A DNA stretch of 64,000 bases, taken from the NCBI RefSeq assembly GCF_017347585.1, contig NZ_AP024480.1, positions 672,001-736,000 on the forward strand, read 5' to 3'. Origin of the DNA: Caldicellulosiruptor diazotrophicus (lineage in GTDB: Bacteria > Bacillota > Thermoanaerobacteria > Caldicellulosiruptorales > Caldicellulosiruptoraceae). How positions within the stretch are numbered: the first letter of the stretch is position 1; each line of letters begins with the position of its first letter. Under the pieces are notes generated by a model that was given only the letters and a program-made list of their open reading frames with translations, was not told the DNA's origin and did no database searches. A program made the translations under genes and the position numbers. Of the stretch, positions 52,529 through 60,774 are shown piece by piece.

Positions 52529-54064
52529 ATGTTTGTTTTGACCTCATCCCAGATGAGGGAAATTGACAGGAAAGCTTCGCAGGAAATAGGGATACCTGAA
52601 GTTGTGCTGATGGAGAATGCTGGTTTTTGTGTTTTTGAAGAGATAAGAAAGGATTTTGAAACTCTTGATGACAAAAACATTGCAGTTTTTTGCGGAAAAG
52701 GCAACAATGGCGGCGATGGATTTGTTGTTGCAAGGTATCTTGCCCAGGTTTGTCCAAATGTAAAGGTATTCTTATTCGATGAGAATGTGACTTTGATATC
52801 CAAAGTTTTCCTTGATATATTGAAAAGGCTGGAAGTCGATGTTAGCATTTTGTCAGAAGAACTATTATTATCCCTCAAAACCCAGAGATTTGACATAATA
52901 GTTGACGCAATCTTTGGGATAGGTCTTTCAAAAGACATTGATGGGCTTTATAAAAAGGCAATTGAGTATATAAATGGTAGCGGCGCTTATGTATATTCAG
53001 TTGACATTCCAAGTGGAATTTGCTCTGATTCAGCTTCTGTGAGAGGCTGTGCTGTTAAGGCTAACAAGACAGTAACGTTTGTTTACCCTAAGATAGGGAA
53101 TATTTTGTACCCAGGTAGTTATTATTGTGGAAAGGTAATTGTTAAAGATATAGGTATCCCTGAAAAGATTATCAAAGATATCAAGGTAAAGATTCTAACA
53201 GCCGAGGATTTAGATATATCCAAATTTTACAGGTTTCCCGACTCTCACAAAGGCGATTATGGCAAGGTGGGAATAGTTGCCGGGTCAAAGTATTATCCTG
53301 GTGCGGCGGTTCTGTGCAGCAATGCTGCAGTACAAAGTGGCTGTGGACTTTGCTACTTAATAACACCCCAAGAAGCGCTTTATTTTCAGAATTTAAGAAA
53401 ACCGGAGATAGTAGTGCTGCCTCTTGAGGGCAAAGAAGGTGTTATATCTTTTGATGGTTTTGTAAAATTTGACGAATACCTTGCCAAGTTTGATGTTTTG
53501 GGATTTGGCTGTGGGCTTACGAAGAATGAAGAAGTTGAAAAGATATTGATTCATATTTTAGAAAATTTCCAAATACCTATTGTAATAGATGCAGATGGAC
53601 TAAATACTCTGTCATCAAGCCAAAAAGCAAAAAAACTCTTGGCAAACTATAAATCTCAAAAAGTTTTAACCCCACATTATATGGAAGCTGCAAGGATTCT
53701 TGGCGTTGATGTAAAAGATGTTGCTAAAAGTCCAATTGATGCTGCCACAAAGATTGCAAGTGAATTTAGAGCTATATGCGTACTAAAAGGTTCAAGAACA
53801 ATAATAACAGACGGAGATGAGGTTTTTATAAATGTTCTTGGCAATCCTGGCATGGCAAAAGGCGGAAGCGGAGATGTTCTCACGGGTATTATTTTGTCTA
53901 TGATTGCTCAAGGGTATTCTGCTTTTGAGGCGGCAAAACTGTCGGTATATCTTCATTCTCTTTCGGCAGATATCTTGCTTGAAAAAAAGGCAATGCAGAC
54001 AATTTTGCCCTCAGATATTATAGAGGGGTTGGACAGTGCTATTAGGAGACTAATTGAAGGTTAA
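52529..54064 (+). CDS. nnr: Bifunctional NAD(P)H-hydrate epimerase/ADP-dependent dehydratase
   Basis: 511 residues, two domains. The N-terminal YjeF epimerase contains FCGKGNNGGDGFVVARYL (about 53-70), VDAIFGIGLSKDIDG and SVDIPSGICSD. The C-terminal ribokinase-like dehydratase contains HKGDYGKVGIVAGS, LGFGCGLTKNEEVE, IVIDADGLNTL, VLTPHYMEAARI and GNPGMAKGGSGDVLTGII. It repairs NADHX and NADPHX made by heat or side reactions, which is useful in a thermophile. Start ATG 52529 is preceded by AAGAAGGG. Confidence 0.96.
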   Translation: MFVLTSSQMREIDRKASQEIGIPEVVLMENAGFCVFEEIRKDFETLDDKNIAVFCGKGNNGGDGFVVARYLAQVCPNVKVFLFDENVTLISKVFLDILKRLEVDVSILSEELLLSLKTQRFDIIVDAIFGIGLSKDIDGLYKKAIEYINGSGAYVYSVDIPSGICSDSASVRGCAVKANKTVTFVYPKIGNILYPGSYYCGKVIVKDIGIPEKIIKDIKVKILTAEDLDISKFYRFPDSHKGDYGKVGIVAGSKYYPGAAVLCSNAAVQSGCGLCYLITPQEALYFQNLRKPEIVVLPLEGKEGVISFDGFVKFDEYLAKFDVLGFGCGLTKNEEVEKILIHILENFQIPIVIDADGLNTLSSSQKAKKLLANYKSQKVLTPHYMEAARILGVDVKDVAKSPIDAATKIASEFRAICVLKGSRTIITDGDEVFINVLGNPGMAKGGSGDVLTGIILSMIAQGYSAFEAAKLSVYLHSLSADILLEKKAMQTILPSDIIEGLDSAIRRLIEG

Positions 54065-54073
54065 ATATAAAAA

Positions 54074-54595
54074 ATGAGGTTTTTGTCTAAAAAACTCTGG
54101 CTGTGTATAGTAGTTATGCTGCTTTTTGAACTTCCCGGATGCAAAAATACTGTTCAACGTCCTGCTTTAAAAATTTTTCCTGACTATATTGCAAGAGGTT
54201 ATGTGGAAATTTCTTCAAAAGATGGTGTTTCGAAGTACTCGTTTTTAGAAAAGAGAATTGATGGGAGGGTTGAGGCGGAGTTTGTAAAAGGCACAAGAAA
54301 AATAAAGCTGACAAAAGAGGACGGAAATGTTTTGATGGATGGCAAAAACATTAAAAGTATTGCCCAGGACATATTTTTGGACTACTATATAGATAAGCTA
54401 ATAAATGCAGAAAAATACTCAATTGTAGTTCAAGAAAATCAAACAATTATTACGTTAGAGCTTAAAGATGATATAAGGTATCTTCATTTCTACTTTGTGG
54501 ACGGCAAACTGGATAAAATAGGAGTAATATATCAGGATAAAAGATTTGTAAAAACAATCTACTTGACAGAATACAAAAAATACAGAGAGGGATGA
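54074..54595 (+). CDS. Small putative lipoprotein between nnr and alr
   Basis: 173 residues. The signal peptide ends ELPGC, a plausible lipobox (Cys near 23), so it is probably a lipoprotein. The mature part is beta-rich and charged and resembles LolA/LppX-like or outer-membrane lipoprotein carrier-like folds (YVEISSKDGVSKYSFLEKRIDGRVEAEF; YLHFYFVDGKLDKIGVIYQDKRFVKTI). Proteins of this type lie between nnr and alr in Clostridia and are annotated hypothetical. The stop overlaps the alr frame. Confidence 0.72.
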   Translation: MRFLSKKLWLCIVVMLLFELPGCKNTVQRPALKIFPDYIARGYVEISSKDGVSKYSFLEKRIDGRVEAEFVKGTRKIKLTKEDGNVLMDGKNIKSIAQDIFLDYYIDKLINAEKYSIVVQENQTIITLELKDDIRYLHFYFVDGKLDKIGVIYQDKRFVKTIYLTEYKKYREG

Positions 54596-54600
54596 GCAAA

Positions 54601-55764
54601 GTGTCGCTCTACAACAGAGTTTGGGCAGAGATTGATCTTGATAATTTGGTATACAATCTTGAAAATATCAAGAAAAAGATTTTACCTCAAACAAGAATAA
54701 TGGCAGTGGTGAAGGCTGATGCATATGGGCACGGAGCGGTTGAAATTTCAAGAGTACTTGTAAAAAATGGTGTTAGTATGCTCGCTGTGGCAATAATTGA
54801 CGAAGCTTTACAACTGAGACATTTCAATTTTGATGTTCCAATTTTAATTTTAGGTTTTACTCCTTTTGAACTTTCTGAGCAGGTTGTTGAAAACGAGATA
54901 AGCCAAACAGTTTACACGTATGAGCAGGCATATTATCTTAGCCAGGCAGCGCAAAAGATAGGTAAAAAAGCCAAGATACATATCAAAGTTGATACTGGAA
55001 TGGGAAGAATTGGATTTTTGTGCTGTGAACAGAGCGTAAACACCATATTAAATATTGCTAAGCTGCCGAACATCGAACTTGAAGGAATATTCTCTCATTT
55101 TTCATCTGCAGACGATCCAGATTCGGACGATTTTACGCATGAACAGTTTATAAAATTTGAAAACTTTGTGAAAGAACTCAATAAAAATGGGGTATACTTT
55201 AAATATAAGCACATTGCAAATAGCAGTGCGGCAATCCGTTTCCCCCAGTATCAACTTGATATTGCAAGACTTGGCCTTATTCTATATGGGCTTTATCCAA
55301 ATAGTAGCTTGAAAGAGCATATAAGTATCAAGCCTGTGATGTCTGTCAAGGCAAGAGTTATAAATGTGAAGGAGGTGCCAGAAGGCTTCCCAATAAGCTA
55401 CAACAGAAAGTATATAACTACACGCAAAAGCAAAATTGCCACTATACCTATCGGTTATGCAGATGGGTTTACACGCGTTGGGAGCAGCCAAAGACATGTT
55501 CTCATAAAAGGTGAGTTTGCTAAGGTTGTTGGGAGTATATGTATGGACCAGTGCATGGTAGATGTGACCGATATTGAAGATGTGAAGATTGGTGATGAAG
55601 TTGTCATTATAGGAAAACAAGGAAAAAATGAGATTTTGGCTGACCATTTGGCTGATCAGATTGGCACTATAAACTATGAGGTTGTGTGTTCGTTTAGCAA
55701 GCGAATTCCACGGGTTTATATAAAGGATGGGCGAGTTGTCAAAATATTAAACTATATCTTATGA
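54601..55764 (+). CDS. alr: Alanine racemase
   Basis: About 387 residues, full length. The PLP lysine is in AVVKADAYGHGA near 38, the second catalytic Tyr is in ISYNRKYITTRKSKIATIPIGYADGFTR, and RLGLILYGLYPN and GSICMDQCMVDVTD are family segments. It makes D-alanine for peptidoglycan. GTG 54601 is preferred over ATG 54592 because the AGAGAGGG site abuts the ATG. It ends the acpS-nnr-lipoprotein-alr operon. Confidence 0.95.
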   Translation: MSLYNRVWAEIDLDNLVYNLENIKKKILPQTRIMAVVKADAYGHGAVEISRVLVKNGVSMLAVAIIDEALQLRHFNFDVPILILGFTPFELSEQVVENEISQTVYTYEQAYYLSQAAQKIGKKAKIHIKVDTGMGRIGFLCCEQSVNTILNIAKLPNIELEGIFSHFSSADDPDSDDFTHEQFIKFENFVKELNKNGVYFKYKHIANSSAAIRFPQYQLDIARLGLILYGLYPNSSLKEHISIKPVMSVKARVINVKEVPEGFPISYNRKYITTRKSKIATIPIGYADGFTRVGSSQRHVLIKGEFAKVVGSICMDQCMVDVTDIEDVKIGDEVVIIGKQGKNEILADHLADQIGTINYEVVCSFSKRIPRVYIKDGRVVKILNYIL

Positions 55765-55774
55765 AAAATTTACA

Positions 55775-55804
55775 TTGATTTATTCTTTTCAAAAACCGTA
55801 TAAT
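55775..55804 (+). promoter_or_regulatory. Predicted promoter of antitoxin-mazF genes
   Basis: TTGATT (55775-55780), an 18-nt spacer, TATAAT (55799-55804), 66 nt before the antitoxin start. An 8-bp GATAATAAGC...GCTTATTC hairpin-like repeat lies just after it and may be part of a transcript leader. Confidence 0.6.
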
Positions 55805-55869
55805 GATAATAAGCTCATCCGCTTATTCCTACATGTTTTTTATATTTTGTTTTGCAAGGGGGAAATGAG

Positions 55870-56184
55870 ATGCCGCAAATACGATTTGTGAAATTCCTTT
55901 TGCAGTATAAAAGTAATTCTTATGATGATAGTTTTATGAGGACAGCTATTGAAAAAAGAAAGCTGAAAAAGATTGAAAGAGAACTTGAAAGTTGTTATAA
56001 AAAGTATGCAGAGCTAAATAGAAATATTGCAAACGAATGGGTTGCACTTGACTTTGAAGGACTTTTAAAATATGAGAATATAATTTATGATGATTTTGGG
56101 TATGATTTTTATAGAATAGAAGAAAGTAGGGTAGCGGAGAGTGGAGAAAGTGATACAGCAAAATCAAAATCAACCACCACTTGA
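55870..56184 (+). CDS. MazE/CopG-like antitoxin with short N-terminus
   Basis: About 104 residues. It occupies the place of the ribbon-helix-helix antitoxin in clostridial mazEF. It begins MPQIRF as MazE/EndoAI-type proteins do, and the second half ([32 protein letters not shown]) matches their toxin-binding helix. The RHH DNA-binding part is shorter and diverged, so DNA binding is uncertain. ATG 55870 follows AAGGGGG; an earlier TTG 55852 is inside that site. It overlaps mazF by 44 nt. Confidence 0.65.
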   Translation: MPQIRFVKFLLQYKSNSYDDSFMRTAIEKRKLKKIERELESCYKKYAELNRNIANEWVALDFEGLLKYENIIYDDFGYDFYRIEESRVAESGESDTAKSKSTTT

Positions 56185-56584
56185 AATCAAAAGGGGAGAC
56201 ATATTTTATGCTGACCTTGCTCCACATGTTGGTTCTGAGCAGGGCGGCATAAGACCAGTTCTGGTAATTCAAAATGATATAGGGAACAAATACAGCCCAA
56301 CTGTGATTGTGGCTGCGATAACTTCACAGATTGGCAAAGCTAAATTTCCAACGCATGTTGAGATTCGTGCGGGTGAGTTTGGTCTCAGCCGTGACTCTGT
56401 CATTTTACTTGAGCAGATCAGAACAATTGACAAAGTGCGACTCAAAAATAAGGTTGGCAAACTTTCTGATGAGGTCATGGAAAAGGTAAACCAGGCAATT
56501 CTGATAAGCCTTGGGCTAATAGAATGGACAGCGGAGGGATATGATTGGAAAAAGAAAGAAGGCGCAGGGTTAAAAAAGGCGTAA
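56141..56584 (+). CDS. mazF: MazF/PemK-family endoribonuclease toxin
   Basis: 147 residues. MazF core: [56 protein letters not shown], and [15 protein letters not shown]. The catalytic Arg (near GGIRPV) and Thr (AAITSQ) are present, so it should be an active mRNA interferase. GTG 56141 opens the frame, but a GTG at 56150 with GGAG ten bases upstream is an equally possible start. The C-terminus carries an extra ~25-residue charged tail. It is overlapped at the 3' end by the next gene. Confidence 0.92.
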   Translation: MEKVIQQNQNQPPLEIKRGDIFYADLAPHVGSEQGGIRPVLVIQNDIGNKYSPTVIVAAITSQIGKAKFPTHVEIRAGEFGLSRDSVILLEQIRTIDKVRLKNKVGKLSDEVMEKVNQAILISLGLIEWTAEGYDWKKKEGAGLKKA

Positions 56585-57192
56585 ATTTTTTGATACTTGT
56601 TCTGGTGGCAGGAGTGCTAAGTATGGGAGTTATATTTGCATTTTCTCAGTCAATTGACAGCAACGCACTTGTCACATACGGTTTTTTGAAAAAACAGGTT
56701 GACCAGTTAAAGTCGTACATAGACAATAAAATAAATGAATTAGATAAGAAAATAATGGATACAAATATTTCCTCAGGGCAAGTACAAGATATTCCGAAGT
56801 TGCAAAGCCAGCTTGCCAATTTATCTTCCGAGATTGAAAAACTAAAGGAGCAAACTAAGCAGCTTGATGCCAAACTTAAAAACGTCTCAGGCGCTTTAGT
56901 AACAAAAAAGAGCGATTTTGTATACACTAAAGGTTACGAGGTTATTAAGGTACCAAAAAGCAAGACCATCTTATTTGATGCATCAACAGAGTTTGTGGTA
57001 CGAGTTGGAAAAGCTATTTCTGTGGTGCCCAAAGGGGCAACAATCATTGATTTGACAAGTGCAAAAGATGTGGGTTCAAACCAGCAACTTTTATTTAACC
57101 ATTTTTATTTAGTGGCAAGAAGTGATGGTAGAGGATTTAAAGCTCTGGATGACGTGTGGGTAATTGTAAATGGTGGGTACAAAATCAAATAA
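56545..57192 (+). CDS. Membrane-anchored coiled-coil protein after mazF
   Basis: 215 residues, no recognised family. An N-terminal membrane segment (about 13-32) after a very basic start ([10 protein letters not shown]) is followed by a coiled coil (about 45-110; [23 protein letters not shown] and [20 protein letters not shown]). A C-terminal beta domain of ~100 residues ([26 protein letters not shown]...[14 protein letters not shown]) ends it. The TTG start at 56545 has GGAGGG six bases upstream, and it overlaps mazF by 40 nt, indicating coupling. Probably extracytoplasmic. Confidence 0.75.
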   Translation: MEKERRRRVKKGVNFLILVLVAGVLSMGVIFAFSQSIDSNALVTYGFLKKQVDQLKSYIDNKINELDKKIMDTNISSGQVQDIPKLQSQLANLSSEIEKLKEQTKQLDAKLKNVSGALVTKKSDFVYTKGYEVIKVPKSKTILFDASTEFVVRVGKAISVVPKGATIIDLTSAKDVGSNQQLLFNHFYLVARSDGRGFKALDDVWVIVNGGYKIK

Positions 57193-57209
57193 CAAAGGGG
57201 AAGAATATC

Positions 57210-57857
57210 ATGAAAATAGATATTTTAGCGGCAGCGACAGCTGGTTTTTTGTCTTTTTTTTCTCCGTGTATTTTGCCGCTTATACCGGTGTATGTTCTAT
57301 ATCTTTTTTCTCAAAAAGGTAACAGGTTAAAAAATAGCTTTTTGTTTGTTCTGGGATTTTCAATTGTCTTTGTTGCACTTGGAGTGCTTGCTGCAGTGGT
57401 AGGCAGTGTTTTTTCTGGGTACAGTTTTGTGCTAAAAAAGATAGCAGCAATAGTTATTGTTTTGATGGGTCTGGTGATGCTTGACTTGTCACCAGATTTT
57501 TTAAAAAGGATTTTTATACCTATACAGGGTAAAGGTAATTTGGATATTAATGCTTCACCGTTGATTTTAGGAATGGTTTTGAGCATAAGCTGGACACCCT
57601 GTGTAGGACCAATTTTGGCCTCTATTTTGAGCATGGCGGCTATTTCAAAGACTCTTTTAAAAGGAGCGATGCTGCTTTTTATTTATTCGATAGGTTTTGC
57701 TGTACCGTTTTTGATCTCAAGCTTTTTAATAGACAGGCTAAAAGCTTTTTTTGGCATGTTGAATAGGTACAGCAGTGCAATAGAGTATTTTACAGGTGCG
57801 CTTTTGATTGCATTTGGTATGCTTGCATTCTTTGATAAGATAAATTTCTTCAGGTAG
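57210..57857 (+). CDS. ccdA: CcdA-type thiol-disulfide membrane transporter
   Basis: 216 residues, six membrane segments. The paired redox cysteines are in SFFSPCILPLIPVY and in SISWTPCVGPILASIL, the CcdA/DsbD-beta hallmark. It carries reducing equivalents across the membrane to extracytoplasmic thioredoxins. ATG 57210 has AAAGGGG upstream; the longer frame from 57156 overlaps the previous gene. It is followed by a TlpA-like protein, the usual partner. Confidence 0.92.
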   Translation: MKIDILAAATAGFLSFFSPCILPLIPVYVLYLFSQKGNRLKNSFLFVLGFSIVFVALGVLAAVVGSVFSGYSFVLKKIAAIVIVLMGLVMLDLSPDFLKRIFIPIQGKGNLDINASPLILGMVLSISWTPCVGPILASILSMAAISKTLLKGAMLLFIYSIGFAVPFLISSFLIDRLKAFFGMLNRYSSAIEYFTGALLIAFGMLAFFDKINFFR

Positions 57858-57891
57858 AAATTTGAAAAATTAAAAAAGAGGTGAATATTTC

Positions 57892-58392
57892 ATGTTGAAT
57901 ATTAGAATCAAAAGTGTTATCTTTATATTGATAAGCGCCATTTTGATTGGGATTTTAGTATACCAGATTATGTCGCGCTCAAAAGAGAATACGGCTGCCG
58001 AAGGTATAGTTAATTTCAAACTTGTATCAGTGGATGGCAAAGAGTATTCACTGTTGGATTTTAGGGGCAGAAAGGTTGTACTCAACTTTTTTGCAACATG
58101 GTGTCCACCATGCAGGGCTGAAATACCCGATTTTGAAAGATTCCATCGAGAAAACAAAGATGTTGTCTTGATTGGCATTAATATTCAAGAAGATAAAGCA
58201 ACAGTTGAGGAATTCTTAAATTCAATGGGAGTTTCATACCCAGTGCTTCTTGACAAAGATGGAAAGGTTTCTGCACAATTTGGGATTGAAGGAATACCCA
58301 CAACATTTTTGATTGACGAAAATGGAAGGATAATAGCGAAAAACGTTGGTATGATGACTTACGAGCAGCTTAAAAATTTTACTGATAAATAA
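57892..58392 (+). CDS. TlpA/ResA-like membrane-anchored thioredoxin
   Basis: 166 residues. An N-terminal membrane anchor (about 8-25) precedes a TlpA-like thioredoxin fold with active site WCPPC (near 71) in VLNFFATWCPPCRAEIPDFERF, and the cis-proline segment GIEGIPTTFLID. The domain faces outside and is presumably reduced by CcdA, 34 nt upstream. Relatives reduce apo-cytochrome c, sporulation or metal-binding proteins; the target here is unknown. GAGGTGA precedes the ATG. Confidence 0.9.
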   Translation: MLNIRIKSVIFILISAILIGILVYQIMSRSKENTAAEGIVNFKLVSVDGKEYSLLDFRGRKVVLNFFATWCPPCRAEIPDFERFHRENKDVVLIGINIQEDKATVEEFLNSMGVSYPVLLDKDGKVSAQFGIEGIPTTFLIDENGRIIAKNVGMMTYEQLKNFTDK

Positions 58393-58422
58393 AAATACTT
58401 CGAAAAAAGGGAATGAAAAAGG

Positions 58423-58743
58423 ATGCTGTATGGTGAGAGGCTTCTTTTTGGGGATATGTGGGTTGAAGTTAATGGTTCGATTGCTTCGGTAGGTATTACC
58501 AAAAATTTGGAGATAGAGCTTGGTGACATTGTGATGTTTGAGTTTTTCAAGACGTCAGGGTATATTCAAGAAGGAGAGGAGTTTGCAAGAATTGAGTCAA
58601 TCTACAAGACGTACACCTTGAAATCACCAGTGAGTGGTTATATAAGGTGGGCAAACCGTGATCTTCTTTTTGATCCTACTTTATTAAATTTATTACCAGA
58701 AGAAACAGAAATAATTAGTATAGACATCCAGCAACTTGTGTGA
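58423..58743 (+). CDS. GcvH-like protein lacking the lipoyl lysine
   Basis: 106 residues with a biotin/lipoyl-like fold. Alignment by eye to glycine cleavage H proteins is good: MWVEVNGSIASVGITKNLEIELGDIV, EGEEFARIES and SPVSGYIRWANRDLLFDPTLLN. The lipoylated Lys of ES(V/I)KA is replaced by Tyr (ESIYKTYTLKSPVSG), with lysines one place and six places later. So it is either not lipoylated or modified on a shifted residue. It follows ccdA and the TlpA-like gene after 30 nt and no glycine cleavage genes are seen in the window. The promoter of the next operon overlaps its 3' end. Confidence 0.78.
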   Translation: MLYGERLLFGDMWVEVNGSIASVGITKNLEIELGDIVMFEFFKTSGYIQEGEEFARIESIYKTYTLKSPVSGYIRWANRDLLFDPTLLNLLPEETEIISIDIQQLV

Positions 58744-58749
58744 TATAAT
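58721..58749 (+). promoter_or_regulatory. Predicted promoter of iron/cobalamin-type ABC operon
   Basis: TAGACA (58721-58726), a 17-nt spacer, TATAAT (58744-58749). The -35 box lies inside the end of the GcvH-like gene. Confidence 0.65.
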
Positions 58750-58785
58750 AATGCAAGCAAATTATTACATACAAAGGGGTTGAAT

Positions 58786-59736
58786 ATGCCGATGAAGTTC
58801 TCTAAAAAACTAGTTGCAATAGTTGTTTTAATTGCATTTGCGCTAGCTTTAATTCCATTTTATTCTCATGCTGCCGACTTTCCTGTCACAGTCAAGGATG
58901 GAAAAGGATATAGCATAACTGTAAAACAGAAACCTCAAAGGATTTTGTCGCTTGCGCTTCAGACAGATGAGATTTTGCTCAATATGGTATCAAGTAACAG
59001 AATTGTTGGGCTTTCTATATTTGCTGATGATAATAACAATTCTAATGTTGTGAATCTTGCTAAGAATGTGAAAGGAAGATACTCAAGCAATGATATTGAG
59101 AAGATAATTGCTGCAAAACCTGACCTTGTTATAGTACCTTATTACATTGACAAGTCAAAGTATGACCTTTTGAAGAAAGGTCTTAAGTGTCCAATATATG
59201 TCAGTTTAAATCCAAATTCAATTGCAAATATTAAGCAGGAAATAATAAATCTTTCAAAATTAACTGGTGAAACACAAAAGGGCCAACTTCTTATAAAGTA
59301 CATGGATGATAAAATTGATTTTGTGCAAAAGAAAGTAAAATACTTGAGAAAAAAGAAGTATGTGCTTTTTTACACATACTATTTCAACTCAACATATGGT
59401 AAAAATACAACACAGCATGAAATAGCAAAGTATGCAGGGGTTATAAATATAGCAGCTGTTGCTGGATTGAAAGGCTGGCCAACTATCTCAAAAGAACAGA
59501 TTTTGGAGTGGGACCCAGACATCATTGTTATTCCATCTGCGTCGTACAATCCAAAAAAGACTTCTCAGCAGTACGTAGAGGAGTTCAAAAAAGACCCTGC
59601 TTTCAAAAACCTGAAAGCTGTGAAGAACAACAGCGTAATTATTCTTGATGATAGGCACGTTCAAACAGTTTCGCACTATATTGTTGAAGGTATTTATGAC
59701 TTGGCAAAAGCTGCATATCCGTATCTTTTCAAATAA
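58786..59736 (+). CDS. ABC transporter substrate-binding protein (siderophore/cobalamin type)
   Basis: About 316 residues, the BtuF/FepB-like helical-hinge binding fold: QKPQRILSLALQTDEILLNMV, KPDLVIVPYYID, YAGVINIAAVAGLKG and ILEWDPDIIVIPS. A signal peptide ends SHAAD, with no lipobox Cys, so it is not an obvious lipoprotein. The ligand may be a siderophore, heme, cobalamin or other metal chelate. ATG 58786 has AAAGGGG at good spacing; the frame opens at TTG 58780. The operon continues with permease, ATPase and LUD gene. Confidence 0.88.
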   Translation: MPMKFSKKLVAIVVLIAFALALIPFYSHAADFPVTVKDGKGYSITVKQKPQRILSLALQTDEILLNMVSSNRIVGLSIFADDNNNSNVVNLAKNVKGRYSSNDIEKIIAAKPDLVIVPYYIDKSKYDLLKKGLKCPIYVSLNPNSIANIKQEIINLSKLTGETQKGQLLIKYMDDKIDFVQKKVKYLRKKKYVLFYTYYFNSTYGKNTTQHEIAKYAGVINIAAVAGLKGWPTISKEQILEWDPDIIVIPSASYNPKKTSQQYVEEFKKDPAFKNLKAVKNNSVIILDDRHVQTVSHYIVEGIYDLAKAAYPYLFK

Positions 59737-59747
59737 GGCTTTTATAA

Positions 59748-60770
59748 GTGGTGGTACAGTTGAAAAAGGTTTTGATTATTTTAGCTCTTCTGCTTTTGAC
59801 AGTATTTATAATATCCATAGGGGTGGGAAGTGTTTTTATCCCTCCCCTTCGTGTTTTAAAGGCACTTTTATCGCTCATAGGTATAAGTTTTGGTCCAACG
59901 AATGATATGGATTTGACAATTGTCGGACAAATAAGACTTCCAAGAATAATAATTGCCATGATTGTTGGGATGAGCTTAAGCATAGCAGGTGCGCTTGTTC
60001 AAGGACTTTACAGAAATCCCATGGCAGACCCAGGAATTATTGGAACATCAAGCGGTGCAAGTTTTGGTGCTATTGTTTGTATAGCCTTTTCGCTCAACAC
60101 CATAAACATATTTTATTTACCATTGTTTGCTTTTGCAGGTGCGCTTTTGATTTCGTTTTTAGTGTATAGGCTTTCAACCAAGAACAACAAAACGCCCATT
60201 ACAAACCTCATTTTAATTGGTATTGCAGTTTCAACCTTTGTGTCTTCAATAAACTCTTTGATTCTTTCAAACATAAATCAGTATCAGGTAAGCGAATATA
60301 TATTTTGGATGCTTGGAAGCTTGGACGGTCGCAGCTGGGTACATGTGAAGATTAGCTTTATTCCTCTTTGTATATTAATGTTATTTTCTTTGCTGTTTGC
60401 AAAGAGGATAAACATTTTGATACTTGGAGAGGAAGAAAGCTTTACAATTGGAGTAAATCCAGAAAAGCTGAAAAAAACCTTGCTTGTTCTTGTTTCGCTC
60501 ATAACAGGGATAGCGGTTTCTGTCTCAGGACCAATCAGCTTTGTTGGGCTAATTGTCCCCCACATGCTCAGACTCATTGTTGGAAGCGATTATAGAAGGC
60601 TGATACCTGCTTCAATTTTAAGTGGTGGAATATTTTTGATTGTGTGTGATACAATTGCAAGAGTATTGTTTTCACCGGTTGAAGTAAAGGTGGGGATTAT
60701 AACCTCTTTAGTGGGGGTTCCGTACTTTCTGTACCTTCTGAAAAAGCGTGAAAATGAGGTGAGTGTATAG
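59748..60770 (+). CDS. FecCD-family ABC transporter permease
   Basis: 340 residues, about ten membrane segments. Family segments are RLPRIIIAMIVGMSLSIAGALVQGLYRNPMADPGIIGTSSGASFGA, SEYIFWMLGSLDGRSW, ITGIAVSVSGPISFVGLIVPHMLRLIVGSDYRRLIPAS and VGVPYFLYLL. It forms a homodimeric pore for chelated iron or cobalamin. The start is uncertain: GTG 59748, GTG 59751 or TTG 59760, with weak SD-like sequence before each. It ends 4 nt before the ATPase ATG. Confidence 0.92.
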   Translation: MVVQLKKVLIILALLLLTVFIISIGVGSVFIPPLRVLKALLSLIGISFGPTNDMDLTIVGQIRLPRIIIAMIVGMSLSIAGALVQGLYRNPMADPGIIGTSSGASFGAIVCIAFSLNTINIFYLPLFAFAGALLISFLVYRLSTKNNKTPITNLILIGIAVSTFVSSINSLILSNINQYQVSEYIFWMLGSLDGRSWVHVKISFIPLCILMLFSLLFAKRINILILGEEESFTIGVNPEKLKKTLLVLVSLITGIAVSVSGPISFVGLIVPHMLRLIVGSDYRRLIPASILSGGIFLIVCDTIARVLFSPVEVKVGIITSLVGVPYFLYLLKKRENEVSV

Positions 60771-60774
60771 AATA

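Noticed and set aside
58423-58743. Functional glycine cleavage H protein
   Set aside because: The lipoyl lysine is replaced by Tyr and no gcvT or gcvP is nearby in the window.
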